A stretch of 64,000 bases of DNA, from the NCBI RefSeq assembly GCF_011395035.1, contig NZ_CP024768.1, forward strand, positions 3,917,403-3,981,402, in the 5' to 3' direction. A program made the position numbers and the translations under genes. Shown piece after piece: positions 34,269 to 43,011 of the stretch. A model generated the notes under the pieces. That model did not search any database. It worked only from the letters and a program-made list of their open reading frames with translations, and was not told the DNA's origin. How positions within the stretch are numbered: position 1 is the first letter of the stretch; each line of letters opens with the position of its first letter. This DNA is from Pantoea cypripedii (GTDB taxonomy: Bacteria; Pseudomonadota; Gammaproteobacteria; Enterobacterales; Enterobacteriaceae).

Positions 34269-35273
34269 TTACGGCTGGGCAACAAAACCCACCGCTTCGT
34301 AGACTTTCTTCAGCGTTTCCTGCGCATGTGCACGGGCTTTGGCCGCGCCATCACGCATCACCTGGTTAAGGAAAGCTTCGTCATTGCGATAGCGATTATA
34401 ACGCTCCTGCAACTCGACCAGCATGCCGGAAACCGCATCCGCGACCGCACCTTTCAGATGGCCGTACATTTTGCCTTCGAATTCCTGTTCCAGCTCGGCG
34501 ATGGTTTTCCCCGTCACACCCGAGAGAATATCCAGCAGGTTCGATACCCCGGCTTTCTCTTTGATGTCGTAGCGCACCACTGGCGGCTCTTCGGAATCTG
34601 TCACCGCACGCTTGATCTTCTTCACCACGGATTTCGGATCTTCCAGCAGACCAATCACGTTGTTGCGATTGTCGTCTGATTTCGACATCTTTTTGGTCGG
34701 CTCCAGCAGCGACATCACGCGCGCCCCTGATTTCGGGATGAACGGCTCCGGCACCTTAAAGATATCGCCATACAACGCGTTGAAACGTTGTGCGAGATCG
34801 CGACTCAGTTCCAGATGCTGCTTCTGATCTTCCCCTACCGGAACCTGGTTGGTCTGATACAGCAGAATATCGGCAGCCATCAGCACCGGATAATCAAACA
34901 GACCGGCATTGATGTTCTCTTCGTAGCGAGCGGATTTATCTTTGAACTGCGTCATGCGGCTCAACTCGCCGAAGTAGGCGTAGCAGTTGAGGACCCAGCT
35001 CAGTTGGGCGTGCTCCGGTACATGCGACTGAACAAAAATGGTGCTTTTGTTCGGATCGATACCACAGGCAAGATACAACGCCAGCGTATCCAGCGTGGCC
35101 TTACGCAGCGCGACGGGATCCTGGCGGACGGTAATGGCGTGCAGATCGACGATGCAGTAAATGCAGTGGAAATCATCCTGCATCTGCACCCACTGACGCA
35201 GCGCACCCATATAGTTGCCAATGGTCAGTTCACCGGAAGGCTGGGCGCCGCTGAAAACGATGGGTTTGCTCAT
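34269..35273 (-). CDS. trpS: Tryptophanyl-tRNA synthetase
   Basis: TrpS charges tRNA-Trp. The 334-residue class Ic synthetase has the HIGH-equivalent TIGN (17-20) and KMSKS (195-199). It is the last gene of the dam superoperon, 16 nt after gph. The ATG at 35273 (MSKPIVFSGAQPSGEL) is chosen over an upstream in-frame start at 35321. In E. coli additional yhf genes lie between trpS and cysG; none is present here. Confidence 0.98.
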   Translation of the reverse strand: MSKPIVFSGAQPSGELTIGNYMGALRQWVQMQDDFHCIYCIVDLHAITVRQDPVALRKATLDTLALYLACGIDPNKSTIFVQSHVPEHAQLSWVLNCYAYFGELSRMTQFKDKSARYEENINAGLFDYPVLMAADILLYQTNQVPVGEDQKQHLELSRDLAQRFNALYGDIFKVPEPFIPKSGARVMSLLEPTKKMSKSDDNRNNVIGLLEDPKSVVKKIKRAVTDSEEPPVVRYDIKEKAGVSNLLDILSGVTGKTIAELEQEFEGKMYGHLKGAVADAVSGMLVELQERYNRYRNDEAFLNQVMRDGAAKARAHAQETLKKVYEAVGFVAQP

Positions 35274-35289
35274 GCTTATGTCCTGATAA

Positions 35290-35967
35290 TCACAGCCCGA
35301 GAGCGGGCAGAAGTTCGTCAAAAGAATCGAGAGTTAAATCGGGTTGGCTGCTGGCGATAGGTTCGCCGTAGTTGTAGCCAAAGGTCATGCCGATGTTCGG
35401 TACACCTGCCGCCTGGGCAGCGAGAATATCATTGCGTGAATCGCCAACAAACAGCAATTGCTGTGGCAGCACGCCAAATCGTCCCAGTACGAGGAAGATC
35501 GCCGCTGGATGCGGCTTTTTCACTACCACATCATCACCGCCGATGATCAGTGAAAAGTATTCGGCAATCCCCAGCGAAGCCAGTAAAGGGGCAACAAACG
35601 GCGTGGGTTTGTTGGTCACAATCGCCAGTGGCAACCCTTTTTCAGCCAGTTTTGCCAGCGTGGCTTTCACCTGAGGAAATAGCGTACTGCCCGCTTCCAC
35701 CGTTTCCGCGTAATACTTATCAAACAGCGTCCGTGCATCACGCTGTTCATTGTCTTGTGGTTCGCGGCCCAGCGCCCAGGTCAGTGCCCTGGTCATCATC
35801 ACATCAGCCCCGTTGCCAATCCAAGTCGAAGCACGCGCCACGCCAGCGGGTGGCAATTGCAGATCGGCCAGAGCATGATCGATAGCCTGTGCCAGACCTG
35901 GCGCGCTGTCCACCAGCGTGCCATCGAGATCAAACGCCAGCGCGTGAATATCAGTGAAATGAGCCAT
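35290..35967 (-). CDS. gph: Phosphoglycolate phosphatase
   Basis: Gph is a HAD hydrolase that dephosphorylates 2-phosphoglycolate formed during repair of oxidised DNA ends. The 225-residue protein has motif I FDLDGTLVD (with the two catalytic Asp), the cap region, motif II VTNKP, and motif IV GDSRNDI. It is about 27 residues shorter than E. coli Gph because an internal cap segment and the C-terminal tail are reduced. The start overlaps the rpe stop by 17 nt and has GGAGAAAG upstream. Confidence 0.95.
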   Translation of the reverse strand: MAHFTDIHALAFDLDGTLVDSAPGLAQAIDHALADLQLPPAGVARASTWIGNGADVMMTRALTWALGREPQDNEQRDARTLFDKYYAETVEAGSTLFPQVKATLAKLAEKGLPLAIVTNKPTPFVAPLLASLGIAEYFSLIIGGDDVVVKKPHPAAIFLVLGRFGVLPQQLLFVGDSRNDILAAQAAGVPNIGMTFGYNYGEPIASSQPDLTLDSFDELLPALGL

Positions 35968-36634
35968 TAACTTTCTCCAGTTCGCCGCGCATATCATCGA
36001 TCACTTTTTTGTAATCGGGGTGACCAAAGATGGCAGAACCGGCAACAAACATGTCCGCACCGGCGGCAGCGATCTGAGCGATATTGTCGATTTTCACCCC
36101 ACCGTCCACTTCCAGACGGATATCGTAGCCGCTTTGGTCGATAAGGCGACGCGCCTGACGCAGCTTATCCAGCGTACCGGGAATAAAGGATTGACCGCCA
36201 AAACCAGGATTCACTGACATCAGCAGGATGATATCCAGTTTATCCATGACGTAATCAAGATAGCTGAGCGGGGTTGCCGGGTTGAACACCAGACCCGCTT
36301 TACAACCGTGTTCTTTAATCAGTTGCAGGGTACGGTCAACATGCTGGCTGGCTTCCGGATGGAAGGTGATGTAGCTGGCACCCGCTTTGGCAAAGGCCGG
36401 GATGAGTTCATCAACCGGTTTTACCATCAGATGAACATCAATAGGTGCCGTGATGCCATAATCGCGCAGCGCTTTCAGCACCATCGGCCCCATGGTCAGA
36501 TTGGGAACATAGTGGTTATCCATCACATCGAAATGCACCACGTCACCACCTGCCGCCAGCGCCCTGGCGGTGTCCTCACCCAGACGGGCAAAGTCAGCAG
36601 AGAGGATTGAAGGGGCCAGTAAAAATTGTTTCAT
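35951..36634 (-). CDS. rpe: Ribulose-phosphate 3-epimerase
   Basis: Rpe interconverts ribulose 5-phosphate and xylulose 5-phosphate in the pentose phosphate pathway. The 227-residue TIM-barrel protein has SILSADFARLG (11-21), FDVMDNHYVPN (metal ligand region) and MSVNPGFGGQ, with EVDGGV near 177. The ATG at 36634 (MKQFLLAPSI) follows GGGAGA; the long upstream frame is not homologous. It lies in the dam-rpe-gph-trpS order of E. coli. Confidence 0.98.
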   Translation of the reverse strand: MKQFLLAPSILSADFARLGEDTARALAAGGDVVHFDVMDNHYVPNLTMGPMVLKALRDYGITAPIDVHLMVKPVDELIPAFAKAGASYITFHPEASQHVDRTLQLIKEHGCKAGLVFNPATPLSYLDYVMDKLDIILLMSVNPGFGGQSFIPGTLDKLRQARRLIDQSGYDIRLEVDGGVKIDNIAQIAAAGADMFVAGSAIFGHPDYKKVIDDMRGELEKVNGSFH

Positions 36635-36699
36635 CCGATTCTCCCAATTTTGTGCGCCAGCATGCGCTGGCGTAATGCGTTGGTCGCGGACGAAACAGG

Positions 36700-37512
36700 C
36701 TAGCGGAAAAGCGCCAGCAGTTCGTCTACGTGAGTGCGACCACTTATGCTTCGGCTGATGGAACGCCGGGCTTTGACAACGTGTAGTACCGCATTCCGGT
36801 ACCACTCACGCGTCAGCTTAGTATCGTGGTTGGAAATCAATACCGGGATCCTGCTCTCTTCCGCCAGCATTGCCGCCAGCTCCGCCAGATGCTGCTGCTC
36901 ACGCAGGCTGAAACTGTTGGTGTGGTAGGCGGTAAAATTAGCCGTCGCTGTCAGGGGGGCGTATGGCGGATCGCAATACACCACCGAGCCTTGATGCGCG
37001 CGGTTCAGAGTAACATCGTAAGATTCGCAGACAAAAGTCGCTTTTTGCGATCGCTCAGCAAACCATAACAGTTCCGCTTCCGGGAAGTAGGGTTTGCGAT
37101 AACGACCAAAGGGCACATTGAACTCGCCACGCAGGTTGTAGCGGCACAAACCGTTGTAACCATGACGGTTGAGATACAGAAACAGCACGGCACGATGATA
37201 GATATCACGGCTGGCATTGAAAGCGATGCGCTGCGCGTAGTAAAACTCCGCACAGTTAGTTTCCGGTGTGAATAGCTTACCGGCATCGTCAATAAATTCC
37301 GCAGTGCGCGTTTTGACAATGTTGTACAGATTAATCAGGTCACTGTTGATATCGGCCAGATGATAGCGCTCGTAGTCCGTGTTAAGAAACACAGAACCAG
37401 CACCGACAAAAGGCTCGATCAGGCAGTCGCCTGGTGGCAAATGACGACGAATATCGTCAAGGAGCGGGTATTTCCCTCCAGCCCATTTCAGGAAAGCGCG
37501 ATTTTTTTTCAT
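36700..37512 (-). CDS. dam: DNA adenine methyltransferase
   Basis: Dam methylates adenine in GATC, directing mismatch repair strand choice, SeqA timing of replication and gene control. The 270-residue enzyme has motif I FVGAGSVF (35-42), the SAM-contacting WAGGKYPLL (10-18) and the catalytic DPPY (181-184). A C-terminal RSISGRTHVDELLALF matches family ends. A hairpin (36655-36672) lies in the gap to rpe. Confidence 0.98.
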   Translation of the reverse strand: MKKNRAFLKWAGGKYPLLDDIRRHLPPGDCLIEPFVGAGSVFLNTDYERYHLADINSDLINLYNIVKTRTAEFIDDAGKLFTPETNCAEFYYAQRIAFNASRDIYHRAVLFLYLNRHGYNGLCRYNLRGEFNVPFGRYRKPYFPEAELLWFAERSQKATFVCESYDVTLNRAHQGSVVYCDPPYAPLTATANFTAYHTNSFSLREQQHLAELAAMLAEESRIPVLISNHDTKLTREWYRNAVLHVVKARRSISRSISGRTHVDELLALFR

Positions 37513-37579
37513 GCTGTCGTGGTTATTACATCTTAATTATTGGCTGTGGCGGAACCGACAGCAGATCTGCGCTTAAAAC

Positions 37580-37601
37580 GGGGCCACATTAACGCGGCCC
37601 C
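37580..37601 (-). other. damX-dam intercistronic hairpin
   Basis: GGGGCC/GGCCCC stem with a 10-nt loop, followed on the minus strand by GTTTTAA. It lies 8 nt after the damX stop and 68 nt before dam, and could be a partial terminator or processing site lowering dam expression relative to damX. Confidence 0.5.
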
Positions 37602-37608
37602 ACAATGA

Positions 37609-38637
37609 TTATTCGCTCTCTTTTTTAACCTGGCTCAGGGGTTTCACCCAGGGATTCTGCGCCCGGACTTCAGCCGGCAGAGAAGAAACCGCGCGTTTAG
37701 CATCAGCCGGTGTGGCATAAGAGCCGCTGACCAGCACATACCACGGTTGACCATTACGGCTGGTTTTATACACGTGGTAGCCACTGAGATTCTGTTTCTT
37801 CGCCCAGGCATTCAGGCTCTCTGCCTTCGATGCCCCGCTCAGTTGCAGCGTATAGTTGCCTGAAGGCAGAGATTTGCTGGCACCACTGCTGACTGGCGCG
37901 GCACTATGGGCCACTGTCGACTGTGGTTTGCTCTCTCTTACCGCTGGCTTACTGGCCGCTGGCGCTTTGTGCGTACCTGGGTGCGTTTCGCGCTGGCTGC
38001 TGGCGGCACGCGGTTTCTCTTCACGTGCAACCGGCGGAGTGATGGCTTTACCGCTGCCGCTGACGGTCGCAGGTGCTGTCGGCAGCGAGCTGCTACCCTG
38101 TGCGCCCTGCGCGGCGTTATCAACCTGCCCCTGCTGATTATTCAGCGCGCTATTGAGATCGCCCGGCAAGGTGACACGCTGCTGGTTCGGTGGGGTTTCA
38201 ACCGGTGCAGCCTGAGTAGGGGTAGATGACACGGAAGGCATAGAAATGGATTGAGAACCGTTCGCGTCCGTCTGCGGATTGCTGGTATTTGGCGTCGCAC
38301 CACCTTCAGTGGAAGGCATTGCACTCTGCTGGCCGCTCATGGAAGTCGAGCCGGAGAGATCAATATTCTTTTCCGAACCGCCAGTCGCAGGAGCCGCGCT
38401 GTTATTGCCAGTGTTACCTGCCGTATTCGCTGGCTTCTTGCTTTCATCGCCGCCATTTAGCGCAGAGCCGATACCCAGCACCAACAGCAACAGAACCAAA
38501 ATCCCTATCCCCATCATCATATGCTGACGGGAAACCGGCACTTTTACTTTCGGCGCAGACGACGATTTGCGGGGCCGCGTGGGACGACGGTCACTGGCAT
38601 CAGGTTTTAACTCGTCTTCCGGTTTAAACTCATCCAT
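37609..38637 (-). CDS. damX: Cell division SPOR-domain protein DamX
   Basis: DamX is an inner-membrane division protein that binds septal denuded glycan through its SPOR domain. The 342-residue protein has a short charged cytoplasmic part (1-39), one membrane helix (about 40-60, MMMGIGILVLLLLVLGIGSA), a long low-complexity Ser/Pro/Ala/Gln periplasmic linker and a C-terminal SPOR domain (about 262-338, GNYTLQLSGA...WYVLVSGSYA). It is about 85 residues shorter than E. coli DamX, mainly in the cytoplasmic part. It lies between aroB and dam. Confidence 0.95.
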   Translation of the reverse strand: MDEFKPEDELKPDASDRRPTRPRKSSSAPKVKVPVSRQHMMMGIGILVLLLLVLGIGSALNGGDESKKPANTAGNTGNNSAAPATGGSEKNIDLSGSTSMSGQQSAMPSTEGGATPNTSNPQTDANGSQSISMPSVSSTPTQAAPVETPPNQQRVTLPGDLNSALNNQQGQVDNAAQGAQGSSSLPTAPATVSGSGKAITPPVAREEKPRAASSQRETHPGTHKAPAASKPAVRESKPQSTVAHSAAPVSSGASKSLPSGNYTLQLSGASKAESLNAWAKKQNLSGYHVYKTSRNGQPWYVLVSGSYATPADAKRAVSSLPAEVRAQNPWVKPLSQVKKESE

Positions 38638-38693
38638 TTAGCCTCCTCCGTAAAACGGCACGCATCCGACGTACCGCATCACCACTCTCTTTT

Positions 38694-38810
38694 TTACCCA
38701 TCATATTTTGCGTCGCAGCTGCGTTGGCAGCGATCAGGGACGATAGATAGCCGTTCCCTGGGATTCGCCCACCAGCCGCGTTCCTGCGGCTCGAATGATT
38801 CAGGGTATTA
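38694..38810. repeat. ERIC element between aroB and damX
   Basis: The region has ERIC features in order on the plus strand: TTACCCATCAT terminus, GCAGCTGCGTTGGCAGCGATC arm (read in two overlapping halves), central palindrome, GGGATTCGCCCACC, then a CCGCGTTCCTGCGGCTCGAAT arm and GGGTATTA terminus. The length, about 117 bp, is close to the 127-bp ERIC unit. It fills the aroB-damX gap and its end overlaps the aroB stop codon. Confidence 0.78.
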
Positions 38811-39899
38811 TAATGACTTCTGACAATCGTTAATTGCAGCCAGCACCATATCATGTGCCACGCCAGCACGCACTTCAGAGCGGCCAATAGCGAGAGGCAG
38901 CACCAGACGCAATTCACCCGCCAGCACTTTTTTATCACGCATCATATGCGGCAGATACTCTTCCGCAGCCATGCTCGCCGGGCCATGCACCGGTAAACCG
39001 GCACGCAACAGCAGCGCAATAATGCGATCGGTATCAGCCGTGCTGAACTGACCAAGACGCTCAGCGGTACGCGCGGCCATCACCATGCCAGCCGCAACCG
39101 CTTCACCATGCAGCCAATTGCCATAGCCCATGTGGGCCTCAATGGCATGACCAAAAGTATGGCCGAGATTGAGCAGCGCACGCACACCGGTTTCACGTTC
39201 ATCGGCAGCGACCACTTCGGCTTTCAGCTCGCAGCAGCGGCGAATACAGTAAGCCATGGCTTTTTCATCCAGTGCCAGCAGAGCATCAAGATTTTGCTCC
39301 AGCCACTGGAAAAAATCACCATCCAGAATGATGCCGTATTTGATGACTTCAGCCAGACCCGACGCCAGCTCACGCGGCGGCAGGGTTGCCAGACAATCGG
39401 TATCCACCACCACAGATGCTGGCTGATAAAACGCGCCAATCATGTTTTTGCCGAGGGGGTGATTAACGGCGGTTTTGCCACCAACGGAGGAGTCAACCTG
39501 AGAAAGCAGCGTCGTCGGCACCTGAATAAAGCGCACGCCGCGCTGGTAGCTGGCCGCAGCAAAACCGGTCAGGTCACCAATCACACCGCCGCCAAGGGCA
39601 ATCAGCGTGGTATCACGGCCATGCGGTTTTTGCAGCAATGCCGTAAACACATCATCCATCACGGCCAGCGTTTTGTACTGTTCACCATCGGGCAGGATCA
39701 CCTGATCCACTTTCACCCCGGCAGCACTCAACAGTGCCGACAGTTTATGCAGGTAGAGGGTTGCCAGCGTCTGGTTGGTAACCAGCATGGCATTGTCACC
39801 TGCTTTCAGCGGCCAAAAAGAAGCCGGATCGTTAAAAAGCCCGGCAGCTATGGTGATGGGGTAACTGCGCTCCCCCAGTGAAACAGTGATCTTCTCCAT
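38808..39899 (-). CDS. aroB: 3-dehydroquinate synthase
   Basis: AroB converts DAHP to 3-dehydroquinate, the second step of the shikimate pathway, using NAD and zinc. The 363-residue protein has GGGVIGDLTGFAA (about 105-117), the PTTLLSQVDSSVGGK segment and the zinc ligands in LNLGHTFGHAIE. The C-terminal codons Leu-stop (TTA TAA) lie in the terminus of the adjacent ERIC element. It follows aroK by 38 nt. Confidence 0.98.
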   Translation of the reverse strand: MEKITVSLGERSYPITIAAGLFNDPASFWPLKAGDNAMLVTNQTLATLYLHKLSALLSAAGVKVDQVILPDGEQYKTLAVMDDVFTALLQKPHGRDTTLIALGGGVIGDLTGFAAASYQRGVRFIQVPTTLLSQVDSSVGGKTAVNHPLGKNMIGAFYQPASVVVDTDCLATLPPRELASGLAEVIKYGIILDGDFFQWLEQNLDALLALDEKAMAYCIRRCCELKAEVVAADERETGVRALLNLGHTFGHAIEAHMGYGNWLHGEAVAAGMVMAARTAERLGQFSTADTDRIIALLLRAGLPVHGPASMAAEEYLPHMMRDKKVLAGELRLVLPLAIGRSEVRAGVAHDMVLAAINDCQKSL

Positions 39900-39937
39900 G
39901 ATGACCGATACCTATTACTTAGCCCTCAGGCGCTGGA

Positions 39938-40459
39938 TCAACTTTTTTCCAGCATGTTGATGATCTGATTAGCCACTACTTTCGCGCTCTGATCGTCAGT
40001 GCGGATAGTGACATCAGCGATCTCTTCATAAAGCGGATTACGTTCGCCAGCCAGTGCTTCCAGTACTTCGCGCGGCGGAGAATCAACCTGCAGCAGCGGG
40101 CGCTTTTTATCACGCTGGGTGCGGGCAAGTTGCTTTTCGATGGTGGTTTCGAGGTAGACGACCACACCGCGGGCGGAGAGACGATTACGGGTTTCCCGGG
40201 ATTTGACGGAACCGCCACCGGTCGCCAGCACGATGCCCTGCTTTTCGGTTAGCTCGTTGATAATTTTCTCTTCACGATCGCGGAAACCCGCTTCGCCTTC
40301 AACGTCAAACACCCAGCCCACATCCGCTCCGGTACGTCGCTCAATTTCCTGATCGGAATCGAAAAATTCCATATTGAGTTGCTGAGCTAACTGACGACCA
40401 ATAGTGCTTTTGCCGGCACCCATCGGCCCAACCAGAAAGATATTGCGTTTCTCTGCCAT
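39938..40459 (-). CDS. aroK: Shikimate kinase I
   Basis: AroK phosphorylates shikimate at the 3-hydroxyl. The 173-residue kinase has Walker A GPMGAGKST (11-19), Asp-rich shikimate-binding DSDQEIERRTG (about 32-42), GGGSV near 80 and the lid RDKKRPLL. The ATG at 40459 (MAEKRNIFLVG) is the family start; an in-frame extension to 40549 is not supported. It is the first gene of the aroKB-damX-dam-rpe-gph-trpS superoperon. Confidence 0.98.
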   Translation of the reverse strand: MAEKRNIFLVGPMGAGKSTIGRQLAQQLNMEFFDSDQEIERRTGADVGWVFDVEGEAGFRDREEKIINELTEKQGIVLATGGGSVKSRETRNRLSARGVVVYLETTIEKQLARTQRDKKRPLLQVDSPPREVLEALAGERNPLYEEIADVTIRTDDQSAKVVANQIINMLEKS

Positions 40460-40665
40460 TTTGTCGGTATTACTAAGAATTCGTTGATGATACCCCGCGT
40501 TCAGCTTTTGCTGGCGGGACAGGAACTGAGACCTCATGAGCGTTAGCAAGAGTCAGACGAAAAATTATCTCAACACTCATGGCCGTTTGGCAACCGAATA
40601 AATTGCCCCCGGCGACCTCTTAACAGGACCGGTCTGTGGTTCGCGAGACGGTAACGCACCTCCGC

Positions 40666-40786
40666 TACCCCTTTAATACTTCAGGTTACAGGTATACTGG
40701 TTGCGAACAATTATCCCCAATCACCTACTGCTCCGGGGGATTCGCTCCCTTGTTGCCTTCCTGCAACACACATTATTTGGGGTGTA
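40666..40786. repeat. ERIC element upstream of aroK
   Basis: On the plus strand it reads TACCCCTTTAATACTTCAGG, then CCCCAATCACCTACTGCTCC, GGGGATTCGCTCCCTTG, GCCTTCCTGCAAC and ends TTATTTGGGGTGTA. These segments match, in order, the ERIC/IRU consensus (TATACCC..ACTTCA; CCCCAGTCACTTACTT..GCTCC; GGGGATTCGCTC.CTTG; GCCTTCCTGCAAC; TATTTCGGGTATA). The central TTATGTAA is partly deleted. It occupies 121 bp of the 477-bp aroK-hofQ gap; the rest contains no gene I can support, only the presumed aroK promoter. Confidence 0.85.
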
Positions 40787-40936
40787 CATTCTTCTGACGC
40801 CAGTATCGCTTGTGACTGTCGCCCACCGGGAGGTTTTTTGTCGCGTTCCGTTACACCGTTTAAAAATCGCTAAACCTTGTAAGCTAATTCCTGTCCTGCG
40901 TCAACGCAGTTGGCATCATTGAGCGAATTTTCCTCA

Positions 40937-42202
40937 TTATCCGGACGTAAGCGCTGCTTCCCTGACCAGTCTGGGTGTGATGAAAATCACCAGCTCCTTT
41001 TTTTTATGCTCATCCGTTTGATGGCGAAACAGATTTCCCAGCACCGGCAACGCCCCCAGCCAGGGCACACGATGCTCACCCTGAGAACGCTGCTGCTGGA
41101 AAATCCCGCCCAGCGCTAAAGTTTCGCCATCGCGCAGCGTTACCTGCGTGTCGATTTCCTGTTTATCGATACTTAACGCCTGATGTTCGCCGGTGTTGAT
41201 CGTGCGCCCCGGCATGTTCTGGCTCAGCCGCAGCTTTAACTGAATGCGTCCATTTCCCAATACCACAGGTGTCACCTCCATCCCCAGCACCGCTTCTTTA
41301 AATTCAATCGCCGTCGCGCCACTGTTGCCGGATTTCACCTCATAGGGAATTTCTGTCCCCTGTTTAATAGTGGCGGTTTGCTGATGTGACGTAAAAAGCC
41401 GTGGACTGGCAATGATTTCAATCTGACTTTCCTGCTCCAGCGCACTCAGCTCAAGGTTGAGTAACTCTCCCCCCACCTGCCCGAGTGTCACTCCCATGCG
41501 AAAGGCCGGATTACTCACCGCCAGTGGGATCTCCAGCTGTGGATTTCGCAGGGCCTGCATCACGTCTTCTGCCGGCGACATCCCCCAATTCACCCCCAGT
41601 TCGCGCAAATGCTCCTCGCTGATGGTCACGATATGGGCCGACAGCTCGACCTGTTCCAGCGGTAAATCCAGCGCGCCAAGCCAGCGAACCGCCTCCTTTA
41701 ATGCCTGTGGCGTATCACGTAACAGCAAGCTGTTGGTGCGACTATCCACCGTGGCGCTGCCGCGTGGTGTCAGCAGCGAGCGTTCCGCCTGCAAACTGCG
41801 CCAGACATCGCCAGCATTGGCGTAATGAAAGGTCACGGTTTGTTGTGCCAGCGCGATTTGCTGCTGCTGTTCTTCCCGCTCCGCTTGGGCTTTTTGCGTC
41901 TGCCATTGCTGCCAGCTTTCCGGATAAACCAGCAATACCCCCTCTTCGTGCACCACACTCAGCCGTGCCAGCCGGGATACCAGCGTCAGCGCCCGCTGCC
42001 AGTCAACATCTTCCAGCCGCAGCGAGAGCCGCCCTTCAACGCCAGGCGCAATCAACAGGTTAGTTTGCTGATAATCCGCCAGCGCCTGCAAAATGCGCTC
42101 AACTGGCGCATCGTCGAATATCAGGCTCAATCGTTGTTCAGTCGCGTGCAGCGGCGCGGTCAGCCACAGCAGCAACAGCATCCATGCCTTCATCCGTGGC
42201 AT
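40937..42202 (-). CDS. hofQ: HofQ secretin-family outer-membrane protein
   Basis: HofQ is a PilQ/ComE-like secretin forming the outer-membrane pore for DNA uptake; E. coli needs it for using DNA as a nutrient. The 421-residue protein has a signal peptide (MPRMKAWMLLLLWLTAPLHA), an N-terminal secretin/TonB short domain (about 22-90), a coiled Gln/Glu segment, an N1/NolW-like domain (about 120-185) and the secretin core (about 225-415, with VPWLGALPVLGNLF). It starts inside hofP (65-nt overlap) with AGGAGG upstream. Confidence 0.94.
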   Translation of the reverse strand: MPRMKAWMLLLLWLTAPLHATEQRLSLIFDDAPVERILQALADYQQTNLLIAPGVEGRLSLRLEDVDWQRALTLVSRLARLSVVHEEGVLLVYPESWQQWQTQKAQAEREEQQQQIALAQQTVTFHYANAGDVWRSLQAERSLLTPRGSATVDSRTNSLLLRDTPQALKEAVRWLGALDLPLEQVELSAHIVTISEEHLRELGVNWGMSPAEDVMQALRNPQLEIPLAVSNPAFRMGVTLGQVGGELLNLELSALEQESQIEIIASPRLFTSHQQTATIKQGTEIPYEVKSGNSGATAIEFKEAVLGMEVTPVVLGNGRIQLKLRLSQNMPGRTINTGEHQALSIDKQEIDTQVTLRDGETLALGGIFQQQRSQGEHRVPWLGALPVLGNLFRHQTDEHKKKELVIFITPRLVREAALTSG

Positions 42203-42527
42203 AAAAACCTCCTTTTATTTGTAGTGTGATCTGCTGTGATGAACAGCTCTGGTCCGCATACAGGTGCAGCGTTCGTGACGTGACCTGCTGCACACGCCAG
42301 CTCGAAAGGGGTAAAAACATCTGCTCAGTCAGCCTGATACTTTTTCCCTGTGGCGAACGCAGCCAGGCGACATAACGCTGGGGAGTGCCCACGATGCCCT
42401 GCAACCGCCATCCTTCAACTGAGGTAACGGCGGTATGACAAACGGCTGGCGCAACGGGCTGGAAAGGGTCACGGGCCAGCGCAAGGGAGTTGTACAGCGC
42501 CAACAGCAGGAAAACGCTACTGCGCAT
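42138..42527 (-). CDS. hofP: HofP, DNA utilisation protein
   Basis: This 129-residue PilP-like protein has an N-terminal signal sequence (MRSSVFLLLALYNSLALA) followed by RDPFQPV, the PilP-type motif. It is presumed to link the inner-membrane HofMNO complex to the HofQ secretin. It overlaps hofQ by 65 nt and hofO by 11 nt. Sequence divergence in this family is high; the call rests on the motif and gene order. Confidence 0.88.
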   Translation of the reverse strand: MRSSVFLLLALYNSLALARDPFQPVAPAVCHTAVTSVEGWRLQGIVGTPQRYVAWLRSPQGKSIRLTEQMFLPLSSWRVQQVTSRTLHLYADQSCSSQQITLQIKGGFYATDEGMDAVAAVADRAAARD

Positions 42528-43011
42528 CGCTCTTCTCCAGCCAAAGCTGCGCCATCAGGGTGCCCTGTTCCGACTGCAACTGAAAGCGTTCGGGGACGGG
42601 CAATGTCGTGTGCGCCAGCTCGGCAAACAACGGAGTGAACTGTTGCCAGTTCAGCCTTAATACCACCTGTTGCGGCTGGCTTTCTGGCTGCCATGCGTCC
42701 AGTTGCGTGCCTCGCGCGGCCAGGATGGACTCCAGCCGCTGTGGCGAGTCATCCATCACCAGCGGCTGCTGTAACCGGCTGATTTCAGCAATCAGTTCAT
42801 CCGCTGCGGGCCACAAAGCCAGCTGTTGCTGACGCTGTTGTTCCAGCTGGGTCTGCTGTATCAGCTGCCGGTCCCGCTCAGCCCGCGCCTGTTGCTGGGG
42901 CAACAGCATGATCAGCCAACCCGCCGCCAATATGGGTAATGACAGCGCCAGCAGCCAGGCTGCTCGCCACGGTAAAGTCAGTTGTCGCCAGCGTTGCAAC
43001 CATTCATTCAC
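42517..43011 (-). CDS. hofO: HofO, DNA utilisation protein
   Basis: This 164-residue PilO-like inner-membrane protein has one N-terminal helix (about 16-38, AAWLLALSLPILAAGWLIML) and a Gln/Arg-rich coiled coil (about 40-70) leading to a ferredoxin-like periplasmic domain. It overlaps hofN by 8 nt and hofP by 11 nt. It is part of the hofMNOPQ cluster. Confidence 0.88.
   Translation of the reverse strand: MNEWLQRWRQLTLPWRAAWLLALSLPILAAGWLIMLLPQQQARAERDRQLIQQTQLEQQRQQQLALWPAADELIAEISRLQQPLVMDDSPQRLESILAARGTQLDAWQPESQPQQVVLRLNWQQFTPLFAELAHTTLPVPERFQLQSEQGTLMAQLWLEKSDAQ

Noticed and set aside
40701..40922. 73-codon plus-strand frame in the aroK-hofQ gap
   Set aside because: It is made largely from the ERIC element and has no ribosome-binding site or similarity.
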